In this document: piece after piece, positions 17,191 through 25,617 of the stretch
Numbering within the stretch: the first letter of the stretch is position 1
Layout of the letters: the number at the start of each line of letters is the position of its first letter
From: Pseudomonas kuykendallii
Lineage (GTDB): Bacteria; Pseudomonadota; Gammaproteobacteria; Pseudomonadales; Pseudomonadaceae
Length of the DNA: 64,000 bases
Reading direction: 5' to 3'
Assembly (NCBI RefSeq): GCF_900106975.1
Contig: NZ_FNNU01000009.1
Location: forward strand, 1 to 64,000
Translations under genes and position numbers: made by a program
Notes under the pieces: generated by a model
The model's input: only the letters and a program-made list of their open reading frames with translations
Database searches by the model: none
What the model was told of the DNA's origin: nothing

Positions 17191-18507
17191 ATGTTCAACA
17201 CGCATCTAAAGCGACAACTGGCCGAACTGCAGGAAGAACTGGCAGCCACGCAGCAGATCAAGCAGTCGCTTTATCAGGAGATGCTGGTTCTCAAGCTGGA
17301 TACCAAAGGCAACATCCAGTGGGTGAACGACAACTTCCTCGAGGCGATGCTCTACAGCGCCGACGCCCTGATCGGCCACCCGCTCGACGAATTCATCCCG
17401 CCATCCTTCCGCCGCGAGCCGAACTACCAGCGGCTGCAGAACGCGCTACGGGCCGGCGAACACATCAGCGGTGCGCATCGTCTGCTGCGGGGTAACGGGC
17501 AGGAAGCCTGGCTGCGCTGGATCCTGCAGCCGGTGCGCAACAGCGCCGGCGAGCTGCAACGCTTCACCCTGTGCGCCAATGACCTGACCCGCACCATCGA
17601 AACCTCGAAGGAGAACGAAGGGCTGATCAAGGCGCTGCTGCGCTCCACCGCGGTCATCGAGTTCAATCTCGATGGCGAGGTGATCACCGCCAACGACCGC
17701 TTCCTCGACGCGATGGGCTATCGCCTGGAGCAGATCAAGGGCAAGCACCACCGGATGTTCTGCGAGCCGGAGGAGTACAACTCGCAGGGTTACCACGACT
17801 TCTGGGCCAAGCTCAACCGCGGCGAATTCGTCGCCAGCCGCTTCAAGCGCATCGACGCCCACGGCAACCCGGTGTGGCTGGAAGCCTCCTACAACCCGGT
17901 GCACGACGCCCACGAGCGGCTCTACAAGGTGGTCAAGTTCGCCACCGTGGTGACCGACCAGGTGCTCCAGGAGCAGGCGGTCGCCGAAGCCGCCACCATC
18001 GCCTTCGGCACCTCCCAACAGACCGACCTGACCGCGCAAAAAGGCGCGGCGGTAGTGCGCCAGACGGTGGACGTGATGCACCAGATCGTCCGGCAGATGC
18101 AGAACGCCTCCGAGGGCATCGAGGCGCTGGACAAGCAGTCGCTGCTGATCAGCTCGATCATCAAGACCATCAGCGGCATCGCCGGGCAGACCAACCTGCT
18201 GGCGCTCAACGCGGCCATCGAGGCGGCGCGGGCCGGCGAACAGGGGCGCGGCTTCGCCGTGGTCGCCGACGAGGTGCGCCAGCTGGCGGCGCGCACCAGC
18301 CAGGCCGCCGAGGAAATCATCGAAGTGGTGCAGAAGAACCAGCACTTGGCGCAGACCGCCGTGGACAGCATGTCCAGCAGCCGCCAGCAGGCCGAACAGG
18401 GCCTGGAGCTGGCCAACGAGGCCGGCGCGGTGATCGTCGAGATCCAGGACGGCGCGCAGCGGGTGGTCAACGCGGTCGGCCAGTTCGCCAATCAGCTCAA
18501 GGGCTGA
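17191..18507 (+). CDS. Soluble methyl-accepting chemotaxis protein with two PAS domains
   Basis: This is a 438-residue cytoplasmic chemoreceptor without membrane segments. Two PAS domains are seen at about 25-130 ([20 protein letters not shown]) and 145-250 ([20 protein letters not shown]). The MCP signalling domain carries the conserved hairpin tip [16 protein letters not shown]. The layout resembles BdlA and Aer-2-like soluble transducers that respond to redox or oxygen. It starts 203 bases after the pentapeptide gene and ends 18 bases from the convergent PedR2-like gene. Its place inside the ped cluster hints at sensing of respiratory state during alcohol oxidation, which is inference. Confidence 0.88.
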   Translation: MFNTHLKRQLAELQEELAATQQIKQSLYQEMLVLKLDTKGNIQWVNDNFLEAMLYSADALIGHPLDEFIPPSFRREPNYQRLQNALRAGEHISGAHRLLRGNGQEAWLRWILQPVRNSAGELQRFTLCANDLTRTIETSKENEGLIKALLRSTAVIEFNLDGEVITANDRFLDAMGYRLEQIKGKHHRMFCEPEEYNSQGYHDFWAKLNRGEFVASRFKRIDAHGNPVWLEASYNPVHDAHERLYKVVKFATVVTDQVLQEQAVAEAATIAFGTSQQTDLTAQKGAAVVRQTVDVMHQIVRQMQNASEGIEALDKQSLLISSIIKTISGIAGQTNLLALNAAIEAARAGEQGRGFAVVADEVRQLAARTSQAAEEIIEVVQKNQHLAQTAVDSMSSSRQQAEQGLELANEAGAVIVEIQDGAQRVVNAVGQFANQLKG

Positions 18508-18525
18508 CGCCTTCCACCATCGTCC

Positions 18526-19167
18526 CTAGGCGCCGACCCGGATCACGCCGGTGTCGATCGCCAGGTGCACGATCTCCACCTGCGAACTCACCTGCAGCTT
18601 GTTCTTCAGCAGGGTCAGGTAGTTCGACACGGTCTTGCCGCTGATGCACAGGTGCTCGGCGATCTGCCGCGCCGGCATGCCGCGCGCGAGCATGCTGAAA
18701 ATCTCGAACTCGCGCTGGGTCATGTTCTGCAGGCGCGGATCGTCCGTCGCGCCCTGCGACGGGTGGCAGGCCAGTTGGGTCGCCAGCGGCTGTTCGATGT
18801 AGGCATGCCCGGCGAGGATGCGACGCACCGCTTCGAGCAGCACCTCCGGCGCCGAATTCTTGGTGATGTAGCCCGCCGCGCCGGCGTCCAGCGCCTGCCG
18901 CACCAGCGGCAGTTCGTCGTGCATGCTGAAGAACAGCACACGCAGCTGCGGCAGGCGCTGACGCAGACGGCGCGTGGTCTCCAGGCCGCTGATGCCCGGC
19001 AGGCTGACGTCCATGACCACCAGGTTGGGGATATCCGCCAGCGCCTGCTGCAGCGCCTGTTCGCCACTCGCCGCCTCGCTCACCGTGACCTCGGGCAGCA
19101 AGGCGCGCAGCAGGCTGGCATAGCCCTGGCGCACCACCGCGTGATCGTCGACCAGCAGAATCTTCAT
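18526..19167 (-). CDS. pedR2: LuxR-type response regulator PedR2-like
   Basis: This is a 213-residue NarL/FixJ-type regulator. The receiver domain has the acidic pair Asp7-Asp8, phosphorylation site Asp53 (VVMDVSLPG) and Lys in GYITKNSAPE. The DNA-binding helix-turn-helix is at MTQREFEIFSMLARGMPARQ and ISGKTVSNYL. It follows the sensor kinase gene at 19272, separated by a REP pair. In Pseudomonas putida the PedS2/PedR2 pair at this position controls the switch between calcium and lanthanide dehydrogenases. The identity is by position and family, not by full alignment. Confidence 0.8.
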   Translation of the reverse strand: MKILLVDDHAVVRQGYASLLRALLPEVTVSEAASGEQALQQALADIPNLVVMDVSLPGISGLETTRRLRQRLPQLRVLFFSMHDELPLVRQALDAGAAGYITKNSAPEVLLEAVRRILAGHAYIEQPLATQLACHPSQGATDDPRLQNMTQREFEIFSMLARGMPARQIAEHLCISGKTVSNYLTLLKNKLQVSSQVEIVHLAIDTGVIRVGA

Positions 19168-19206
19168 TCAGGCCTCCCGGATGCGTATTGCGGTTGAGTG
19201 AATGGC

Positions 19207-19263
19207 GGTGCGCGCGGCGCACCCTACCGATTGCCGCACACCGTAGGGTGCGCCCTGCGCACC
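19207..19263. repeat. REP inverted pair (BIME) between regulator and kinase genes
   Basis: Copies lie at 19207-19227 (head right) and 19243-19263 (head left, loop CCT). They lie inside the expected kinase-regulator transcript and may affect the level of the downstream regulator message. Confidence 0.9.
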
Positions 19264-19271
19264 GAGCCGCT

Positions 19272-20528
19272 TCATGCGGCCTCCAGCGGAATGCTCAGGC
19301 GCAGCAGCCAGCCGCACCCGGGCCGCGTGCGCAGGCGCAGCTCGCCGCCCAGGCAGCGCGCGCGTTCGAGCATCGAGCGCAGCCCGATACCCGGACGCGG
19401 CGGCAGCGCGGCGCCCTCGCCATCGTCGGCCACCAGCAGGCAAAGCCGCGCGCCGCGTCGGTGCAGGCGCACACGCACGCGTTCGGCGCCCGCATGCCGG
19501 GCGACGTTGGTCAGCGCCTCCTGCAGCAGGCGATACAGGTGCGCCTGCCCGGCTGCATCCAGTTCGGGAAGCCGCTCGCCCATGCGCAGTTCGCAGGCGA
19601 TGCCCTGGGCGCCCTGCCACTGCTCGGCGAGCAGCTGGATCGCTTCGCCCAGCTGCAGCCGCTCCAGCGCCACCGGATAGAGGTCGCGCACCAGCGCGCG
19701 GAAGCTCTCCTGCATCCGCTGGCAGTTGTCCTCCAGGCCACGAGCGGTTTCTGCCAGCAGTGGCGACGGACCGATCAGAGAACGCAGCAGCAGCAACTGC
19801 GCGCGGATGCCGGCGAGGTACTGGCCAAGGTCGTCGTGCAGGGCCAGCGCCAGTTGCTTGCGCTCGTGCTCCTGCAAAGCGAGCAGCGCGCGGGTCAGCT
19901 CGGCGTTGTCGCGCTGCGCGGCTTCCAGCGTCGCGACCATGCCGTTGAAGTGCCCGGCGATGCGCTGCGCCTCGGGCAACGAATGCGCGGGCAGGCGCAC
20001 CTGCAGCTCGCCGCGCGCGACCCGGCTCAAGCCCGCGAGCAGTTCGTCGAGCACGCGCAGGCCGCGGCGCACCGCCCAGCGGATCGCCAGCAGGCTCAGC
20101 GCCAGGGCCAGGCCGAACAGCGCCAGCAGTTGCAGCAGCGAGTCCTCGACTTCGTCGATCTCGTCGCGCGGATCGACGCTGATCAGCACCTGGCGGCCGT
20201 CGTCCAGCCGCAGCGGCTCGGCGAAGGTGCGCGACGGCGGGTACAGCCAGGCACCGAGCCAGGCATCCAGGCCGTCGCCGGCGTCTGCCGCCATCCCGCC
20301 GTCCAGCCAGTGCACGCGCACGTGGCGCAGACTGCGGGTGAGTTCGGATTCGAGGGTCGCCGGATCGCGTTGCGCGGCCTCGCGCAGGTATTCGACCACC
20401 GCCTGGGCGGCGTCCAGCTCGCGCTGCACGTCGTGGCTGGCCTGGCGCAGCAGCACCAGGCTGGAGACCGCGGCGACCAGGCAGAAGAACGCCACCACCA
20501 GCAGGTTGATTCGCCCCAGAGCGGACAT
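19272..20528 (-). CDS. pedS2: Membrane sensor histidine kinase PedS2-like
   Basis: This is a 418-residue kinase. Two membrane segments (LLVVAFFCLVAAVSSLVLL and LLQLLALFGLALALSLLAI) flank a periplasmic domain of about 115 residues. HAMP, then a HisKA_3 dimerisation domain with phospho-acceptor His231 (LALHDDLGQY), and an HATPase with DDGEG follow. The loop includes the acidic stretch DPRDEIDEVEDSL, which could bind a metal ion. In P. putida the equivalent PedS2 responds to lanthanides. The gene begins 9 bases after the cupredoxin-like gene and precedes the response regulator. Confidence 0.82.
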   Translation of the reverse strand: MSALGRINLLVVAFFCLVAAVSSLVLLRQASHDVQRELDAAQAVVEYLREAAQRDPATLESELTRSLRHVRVHWLDGGMAADAGDGLDAWLGAWLYPPSRTFAEPLRLDDGRQVLISVDPRDEIDEVEDSLLQLLALFGLALALSLLAIRWAVRRGLRVLDELLAGLSRVARGELQVRLPAHSLPEAQRIAGHFNGMVATLEAAQRDNAELTRALLALQEHERKQLALALHDDLGQYLAGIRAQLLLLRSLIGPSPLLAETARGLEDNCQRMQESFRALVRDLYPVALERLQLGEAIQLLAEQWQGAQGIACELRMGERLPELDAAGQAHLYRLLQEALTNVARHAGAERVRVRLHRRGARLCLLVADDGEGAALPPRPGIGLRSMLERARCLGGELRLRTRPGCGWLLRLSIPLEAA

Positions 20529-20537
20529 CGGCGTGCC

Positions 20538-20975
20538 CTACTCGACCACGAAGGTGCCTTGCATGCCCTTGGCCTCGAGGCCCTTGGCGTAGTAGCGGTA
20601 GCGCCCCGGCTTGATCGGCACGAAGAAGATTTCCGCCTCGCCGGCTTCCTCGAACTCCAGTTCGGTGAGGGTCACCGCCTTGATCTCGACACCGCCGGCC
20701 TCGACCTTGCGCAGGAAGATCGAGGTGGCGAATTCCGGCGCCTGGAAGGCGTACTCCTTCTGCCCGCTGGCGATGATCCTGAGCTGGTAGGCCTTGCCGG
20801 TCTCCAGCCGGTACTCGCTCTGTGACATCGCGTAGTCGCTGGCCTCCGAGCCGAGCAGCAGGTCGGGCAGCGCGGTGGTCTTGCGGGTCAGGTCGCCTGC
20901 CGCGTGGACCTTGTCCAGGCCGATCAGGCTGACGAACAGCAGCAGGGGAAGCAGCAGGGCTTTGAACACGCGCAT
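20538..20975 (-). CDS. Exported cupredoxin-like protein lacking copper ligands
   Basis: This is a 145-residue protein with signal ending LDKVHA and a single beta-sandwich domain (YRLETGKAYQLRIIASGQKEYAFQ to KGMQGTFVVE) resembling small cupredoxins. The usual type 1 copper ligands are missing. The mature protein has no His and no Cys where they would be expected, and the loop before the last strand reads RYRYYAKGLEAKGM. It is rich in Glu. It is the first gene of the unit cupredoxin-kinase-regulator, spaced by nine bases from the kinase. It may be a binding partner for the sensor's periplasmic domain; no function is established. Confidence 0.7.
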   Translation of the reverse strand: MRVFKALLLPLLLFVSLIGLDKVHAAGDLTRKTTALPDLLLGSEASDYAMSQSEYRLETGKAYQLRIIASGQKEYAFQAPEFATSIFLRKVEAGGVEIKAVTLTELEFEEAGEAEIFFVPIKPGRYRYYAKGLEAKGMQGTFVVE

Positions 20976-21036
20976 GGGGACCTCGGCAGTCTTTGTTGTT
21001 GTCGCCCCATGCTAGGCCGGGGCGCGCCCTGCCCAC

Positions 21037-21051
21037 TTACTACCTTGGTAC
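21037..21051 (+). promoter_or_regulatory. Putative quinoprotein-regulon operator in kinase/ABC divergent gap
   Basis: TTACTACCTTGGTAC, with a perfect 10-base palindrome TACCTTGGTA inside. It lies 78 bases before the PQQ-linked binding protein and 61 before the divergent cupredoxin-like gene, so it could serve both. Confidence 0.5.
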
Positions 21052-21129
21052 TGCCGCACTGGTACTTTCTGCATATTTCGCGGGCGCCGGGCGCTTCCTA
21101 TGCTGGCGGCACAAGAACAGGAGTCGCCC

Positions 21130-22341
21130 ATGCGCCCGCTCGCGCCCTCTCTGCTGGCCTGCCTGCTCGGTGCGTTCGCCGCCGCGCTGGCGAGCCACAC
21201 GCCGCTCGCCGCCGAAACGCCCGCCGCCCCGGAGGGCCTGCAGGTACGCATCGGCTACCTCGGCTACACGCCCGACCCGGGACCGCTGCTGTCCAACGTG
21301 ATCGGTGAACCGCGGAACGCCGGCCTGCGCGGCGCCGAGCTGGCGATCATCGACAGCAACAGCACCGGCCGCTTCCTCAAGCAGCGTTACGAACTGACCA
21401 CCGCCAGCGTGGAAACCCCGGAGGAACTGCTGGCCGCTGCGAAGGCCCAGCACGCCGACGGCCTGCGCCTGTTCGTGGTCAACGCGCCGGCGCCGCTGCT
21501 CACCCAGCTCGCCGCGCACCTGCCGGACAGCCTGCTGTTCAACGCCGGCAGCGCCGACGATGCGCTGCGTACCGACGCCTGTCTGCCCAACGTGCTGCAC
21601 ACCCTGCCGGAGCGGGCGATGCTCGCCGATGCGCTGCTGCAATTCCTCGTCGTGCGCCAGTGGAAGCGCGCGCTGCTGATCGTCGGCCCGCGCGACGACG
21701 ACAAGGCCTACGCCGCCGCGCTGCGGCGCTCGGCGAAACGCTTCGGCGTGACCCTCGTCGCCGAGAAGCCGTGGACCTTCGACAACGACCAGCGCCGCAG
21801 CGCCCAGGCCGACATGCCACTGTTCACCCAGGCCGCCGAGTACGACGTGGTGCTGGTGGCCGACGAGCACGGCGACTTCGGCGAATACCTGCCCTACAAC
21901 ACCTGGTACCCGCGCCCGGTGGCCGGCACCCAGGGCCTGGTCGCGACCGGCTGGCACAAGACCGTGGAAACCTACGGCGCGGCGCAGTTGCAGAAGCGTT
22001 TCGAGGCGCTCGCCGGGCGCTGGATGAACGACCGTGACTTCGCCGCCTGGATCGGCGTGCGCGCCGTCGCCAGCGCGGTCACCCGCCTGGGCAACGCCGA
22101 CGCCACGGCGATCCGCATGCTGCAGCTGTCGCCGGATCTGCCACTGGACGGTTTCAAGGGACGCAAGCTGAGCTTCCGCCCGTGGGACGGCCAGTTGCGC
22201 CAGCCGATTCCGCTGGTGCAGCCGCGCGCGCTGGTCAGCACCTCGCCGCAGGACGGTTTCCTGCACCCGTTCAGCGAACTCGACAGCCTCGGTTTCGACG
22301 CGCCGGAAAGCCGCTGCACGTTGGCCGAACGCACGCCATGA
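21130..22341 (+). CDS. PQQ-dependent alcohol dehydrogenase system ABC-type binding protein
   Basis: This is a 403-residue exported protein with signal ending near ASHTPLAAE. It has the branched-chain amino-acid binding-protein fold (LQVRIGYLGYTPDPGP, ARGAELAIIDSNSTGR-like region, LRLFVVNAPAPLLTQLA). This family is found only beside PQQ alcohol dehydrogenases with the propeller, ATPase and permease that follow here. Because the ATPase and permease look like an exporter pair, the binding protein may not act in uptake. ATG 21130 has AGGAG eight bases upstream. It is first of a coupled four-gene unit. Confidence 0.88.
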   Translation: MRPLAPSLLACLLGAFAAALASHTPLAAETPAAPEGLQVRIGYLGYTPDPGPLLSNVIGEPRNAGLRGAELAIIDSNSTGRFLKQRYELTTASVETPEELLAAAKAQHADGLRLFVVNAPAPLLTQLAAHLPDSLLFNAGSADDALRTDACLPNVLHTLPERAMLADALLQFLVVRQWKRALLIVGPRDDDKAYAAALRRSAKRFGVTLVAEKPWTFDNDQRRSAQADMPLFTQAAEYDVVLVADEHGDFGEYLPYNTWYPRPVAGTQGLVATGWHKTVETYGAAQLQKRFEALAGRWMNDRDFAAWIGVRAVASAVTRLGNADATAIRMLQLSPDLPLDGFKGRKLSFRPWDGQLRQPIPLVQPRALVSTSPQDGFLHPFSELDSLGFDAPESRCTLAERTP

Positions 22342-22367
22342 GCCCTCACAAGAACAAGGAATCGACC

Positions 22368-23336
22368 ATGCCCCGCCTGCTCACCGCCACCCTCGCCGGC
22401 AGCCTGCTGCTGGCCACCGGCGGCGCTTTCGCCGCCACCGCCTACGTGTCCAACGAGAAGGACAACAACCTCAGCGTGATCGACCTGGACAGCCTCACGG
22501 TCACCGCCACCCTGCCGGTGGGCAAACGCCCGCGCGGGCTGGCGCTGTCGCGCGACAACACGCTGCTGTACATCTGCGCCAGCGATTCGGACAGCGTGCA
22601 GGTGATGGACCTGGCGACCCGGCAGATCATCAAGGACCTGCCTTCCGGCGCCGACCCCGAGCAGTTCGCCCTGCATCCCAACGACCGCTGGCTGTACATC
22701 TCCAACGAGGACGACGCGCTGGTCACGGTGGTCGACACCCAGAGCAGCCAGGTGCTGGCGCAGATCGACGTCGGCGTCGAACCCGAGGGCATGGCGGTCA
22801 GCCCGGACGGCAAGTGGGCGATCAACACCAGCGAAACCACCAACATGCTGCACTGGATCGACACCGCCACCCAGACCCTGGTGGACAACACCCTGGTCGA
22901 CCAGCGCCCGCGCCACGTCGAGTTCAACCACGACGGCAGCCAGCTGTGGGCCTCGGCGGAAATCGGCGGCACCGTCAGCGTGGTCGACGTGGCCACGCGC
23001 AAGATCGTCAAGACGCTGCGCTTCGAGATCAAGGGCGTGCACCCGGACAAGGTGCAGCCGGTGGGCGTCAAGCTGACCCGCGACGGCAAGTACGCCTTCG
23101 TCGCCCTCGGCCCGGCCAACCATGTCGCGGTGGTGGATGCCAAGACCTTCGAGGTGCTCGATTACCTGCTGGTCGGCCGGCGCGTCTGGCACATGGCGTT
23201 CAATCCCGACGAGAGCCTGCTGCTGGCCACCAACGGCATCAGCGGCGACGTCTCGGTGATCGACGTGAAGGCGCTCAAGGTGACCAAGTCGATCAAGGTC
23301 GGCCGCTATCCGTGGGGCGTGGTGGTGACGCCATGA
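22368..23336 (+). CDS. YVTN-repeat beta-propeller protein of the PQQ ABC system
   Basis: This is a 322-residue exported seven-bladed propeller protein. After the signal (MPRLLTATLAGSLLLATGGAFA) it shows repeated YVTN-type blades such as AYVSNEKDNNLSVIDLDS, TVVDTQSSQVLAQIDVG and SVIDVKALKVTKSIKVG. It belongs to the PQQ-dependent catabolism-associated propeller group. Its role may be binding a ligand or partner in the periplasm. The stop overlaps the ATPase start by four bases (ATGA). Confidence 0.88.
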   Translation: MPRLLTATLAGSLLLATGGAFAATAYVSNEKDNNLSVIDLDSLTVTATLPVGKRPRGLALSRDNTLLYICASDSDSVQVMDLATRQIIKDLPSGADPEQFALHPNDRWLYISNEDDALVTVVDTQSSQVLAQIDVGVEPEGMAVSPDGKWAINTSETTNMLHWIDTATQTLVDNTLVDQRPRHVEFNHDGSQLWASAEIGGTVSVVDVATRKIVKTLRFEIKGVHPDKVQPVGVKLTRDGKYAFVALGPANHVAVVDAKTFEVLDYLLVGRRVWHMAFNPDESLLLATNGISGDVSVIDVKALKVTKSIKVGRYPWGVVVTP

Positions 23337-24127
23337 GCGCGCTGGAGGTCGAGGATGTCGGCTTCTCCTACGGCGCCCGGCGCGCGCTGGACGGCGTCGG
23401 CTTCAGCGTTCCGGCCGGGCACTTCTGCGCCCTGCTCGGGCCCAATGGCGCCGGCAAGTCGACCCTGATCGCCCTGCTCAGCCGCCTCTACGACCTGCAG
23501 CAGGGCGACATCCGCGTCGCCGGGCATTCGCTGCGCCAGCAGCCGCGCCTGGCGCTGCGCCAGCTCGGCGTGGTGTTCCAGCAGAGCACGCTGGACCTCG
23601 ACCTCTCCGTAGAGCAGAACCTGCGCTACCACGCCGCGCTGCACGGCATGCCGCGGCAACTGGCGGCCGCGCGGATCGACGAGGAGCTGGCCCGGCAGAA
23701 CCTGGGCGAGCGCCGCCGCGACCCGGTGCGCGCACTCAACGGCGGGCACCGGCGGCGCGTCGAGATCGCCCGCGCCCTGCTCCACCGGCCGCGCCTGCTG
23801 CTGCTCGACGAGGCCAGCGCCGGGCTCGATCCGGCCAGCCGCCTGGCGCTCAACCGGCACGTCCGCGCGCTGTGCCGCGAGCAGGGCCTGAGCGTGCTCT
23901 GGACCACCCACCTGCTCGATGAAGTGGAAGCCGACGACGACCTGCTGGTGCTGCATCAGGGACAGCTTGTCACCCATGGCAGCGCCCATGAAATTGCCGG
24001 GCAAAACGGATTGGCCGAAGCGTTTCACGCGCTGACCGTAGGGGGCGCCGCGCGCACCACGGCAACCGGTGATGGCGTTGGTGCGCACGGCGCACCCTAC
24101 AAGGACTCATCGGCGGGGCGCCCATGA
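23333..24127 (+). CDS. ABC transporter ATP-binding protein of the PQQ system, with REP-derived tail
   Basis: This is a 264-residue ATPase. It shows Walker A GPNGAGKST, Q-loop VVFQQSTLDLDL, the atypical signature LNGGHRRRVEIARAL in place of LSGGQ (normal for this PQQ-linked family), Walker B LLLLDEASAGLD and H-loop TTHLLDE. The family part ends near residue 235. The last 29 codons, from 24038, are translated REP sequence (VGGAARTT… and GVGAHGAPY). The reading frame stays open through both REP copies and ends in an ATGA overlap with the permease start. The tail is probably a late addition. Confidence 0.9.
   Translation: MSALEVEDVGFSYGARRALDGVGFSVPAGHFCALLGPNGAGKSTLIALLSRLYDLQQGDIRVAGHSLRQQPRLALRQLGVVFQQSTLDLDLSVEQNLRYHAALHGMPRQLAAARIDEELARQNLGERRRDPVRALNGGHRRRVEIARALLHRPRLLLLDEASAGLDPASRLALNRHVRALCREQGLSVLWTTHLLDEVEADDDLLVLHQGQLVTHGSAHEIAGQNGLAEAFHALTVGGAARTTATGDGVGAHGAPYKDSSAGRP
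24038..24100. repeat. REP inverted pair inside the 3' end of the ABC ATPase gene
   Basis: Copies lie at 24038-24058 (head left, one T to G change in the first arm) and 24080-24100 (head right). Both are inside the coding frame. This is the only REP pair in the window that is translated. Confidence 0.88.
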
Positions 24128-24915
24128 ACGCCTACTGGGAATGCCTGCGCGGGATCGTCCTGCGCGAATGGCTGCGCTTCGTCCTGCAGCGCTCGCGCTT
24201 CCTCAGCGCGCTGGTGCGGCCGCTGCTCTGGCTGCTGGTGTTCGCCGCCGGTTTCCGCGCCGCGCTGGGCATCGCCATCATCGCGCCCTACGACACCTAC
24301 ATCACCTACGAGACCTACATCGTCCCCGGCCTCGCCTGCATGATCCTGCTGTTCAACGGCATGCAGGGCTCGCTGTCGATGGTCTACGACCGCGAGATGG
24401 GCAGCATGCGCGTGCTGCTGACCAGCCCGCTGCCACGCGCCTTCCTGCTCGCCGCCAAGCTGCTCGCCACCGCCCTGGTGTCGCTGCTGCAGGTGTATGC
24501 CTTCCTCGCCATCGCCTGGCTCTACGGCGTGCAGCCGCCCGCCTGGGGCCTGCTCGCCGCGCTGCCGGCCCTGCTGCTGGCGGCGCTGCTGCTCAGCGCC
24601 CTCGGCCTGCTGCTGTCCAACGGTATCCGCCAGCTGGAGAACTTCGCCGGGGTGATGAATTTCGTCATTTTCCCGCTGTTCTTCCTCTCCTCCGCGCTCT
24701 ACCCGCTGTGGAAGATGCGCGAGTCCAGCGAATGGCTGTACTGGCTGTGTGCGCTCAACCCGTTCAGCCATGCCGTGGAGCTGGTGCGCTTCGCTCTCTA
24801 CGAACGCTTCAACCCGCTGGCGTTCGCCGTCTGCCTGGGCCTCACCGCGCTGTTCGCCCTGCTCGCGGTGCTCAGCTTCAACCCGCAGCACGCGGCGCTG
24901 CGCAAAGCTGGCTGA
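24124..24915 (+). CDS. pedC: ABC-2 type permease of the PQQ system, PedC-like
   Basis: This is a 263-residue membrane protein with about six hydrophobic segments and the ABC-2 pattern (MVYDREMGSMRVLLTSPLPR, the later FPLFFLSSALYPLW, and LNPFSHAVELVRFAL). ABC-2 permeases usually export lipids, polysaccharides or drugs. The family occurs with PQQ-dependent alcohol and phenylethanol use. Its start overlaps the ATPase stop (ATGA). The pair may export a toxic product or part of the system; the substrate is unknown. Confidence 0.88.
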   Translation: MNAYWECLRGIVLREWLRFVLQRSRFLSALVRPLLWLLVFAAGFRAALGIAIIAPYDTYITYETYIVPGLACMILLFNGMQGSLSMVYDREMGSMRVLLTSPLPRAFLLAAKLLATALVSLLQVYAFLAIAWLYGVQPPAWGLLAALPALLLAALLLSALGLLLSNGIRQLENFAGVMNFVIFPLFFLSSALYPLWKMRESSEWLYWLCALNPFSHAVELVRFALYERFNPLAFAVCLGLTALFALLAVLSFNPQHAALRKAG

Positions 24916-24930
24916 CTACTACTTTGGTAG
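24916..24930 (+). promoter_or_regulatory. Putative quinoprotein-regulon operator upstream of CXXCW-type gene
   Basis: CTACTACTTTGGTAG lies directly after the pedC stop and 81 bases before the next start. That spacing is nearly the same as at 21037 relative to its plus-strand gene. Confidence 0.5.
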
Positions 24931-25011
24931 CGTTTTTTATCTCTAACGTAGGATTTGCAAAGCAGGACCGCTGGCATGTAATGGCACAATAAAAAGAACG
25001 AGTGCCCACGG

Positions 25012-25563
25012 ATGCCGCACCTTGCCGCCCTGCTGTTCGCCAGCCTGCTGTCCGCCTGGACGTTCGTCCCGGCGTTCGCCGCCCAGGATGCCGCGCTGTT
25101 CTCCGCCGAGGGCTATCGCCTCGGCCACTACCGCAGTCCTACGCCGGCCCTGGCCGAGCACGCGCAGACCCTCGACACCGAGGGCGTGCGCCAGTTGCTC
25201 GCCCGCGAGCCACGTACCGTGCTGATCGACGTCTATCGCCGGCAATGGCTGCATGGCCGCTTCATCGAAGACGAAGCCCACGCCAACCTGCCCGGCAGCC
25301 AGTGGCTGGCGAACACCGGCGACGGTGAACTGGACGCCGCCTGGCAGGCCTACTTCAGCACCAACCTGGCGCGCGTCAGCCACGGCGATCCGGACTGGCC
25401 GCTGCTGTTCTACTGCCGCTCCGATTGCTGGCTGGGCTGGAACGCGCAGAAGCGCGCGCATGCTCTGGGTTATCGCAACCTGTATTGGTACCGTGACGGC
25501 ATCGACGCCTGGCAACAGGCCGGCCTGCCGCTGCAAGCCGCCGAACCGGTGGCGTTTCCCTGA
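25012..25563 (+). CDS. PQQ-dependent catabolism-associated CXXCW-type (rhodanese-like) protein
   Basis: This is a 183-residue exported protein with signal MPHLAALLFASLLSAWTFVPAFA. The fold is rhodanese-like, with the active loop YCRSDCWLGWNAQKRA where two cysteines and a Trp replace the single rhodanese cysteine loop. The family takes its name from this motif and is restricted to PQQ alcohol-oxidising bacteria. It may handle thiols or redox-active disulfides, which could link it to the SoxYZ-like carriers. It has its own upstream regulator-like element and ends 54 bases before the erbR-like gene. Confidence 0.87.
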   Translation: MPHLAALLFASLLSAWTFVPAFAAQDAALFSAEGYRLGHYRSPTPALAEHAQTLDTEGVRQLLAREPRTVLIDVYRRQWLHGRFIEDEAHANLPGSQWLANTGDGELDAAWQAYFSTNLARVSHGDPDWPLLFYCRSDCWLGWNAQKRAHALGYRNLYWYRDGIDAWQQAGLPLQAAEPVAFP

Positions 25564-25617
25564 TCCATCAGCCTGCGCTGTAGCCACGCCATAATCACAA
25601 GAAAGAGGTGAAAGGCC

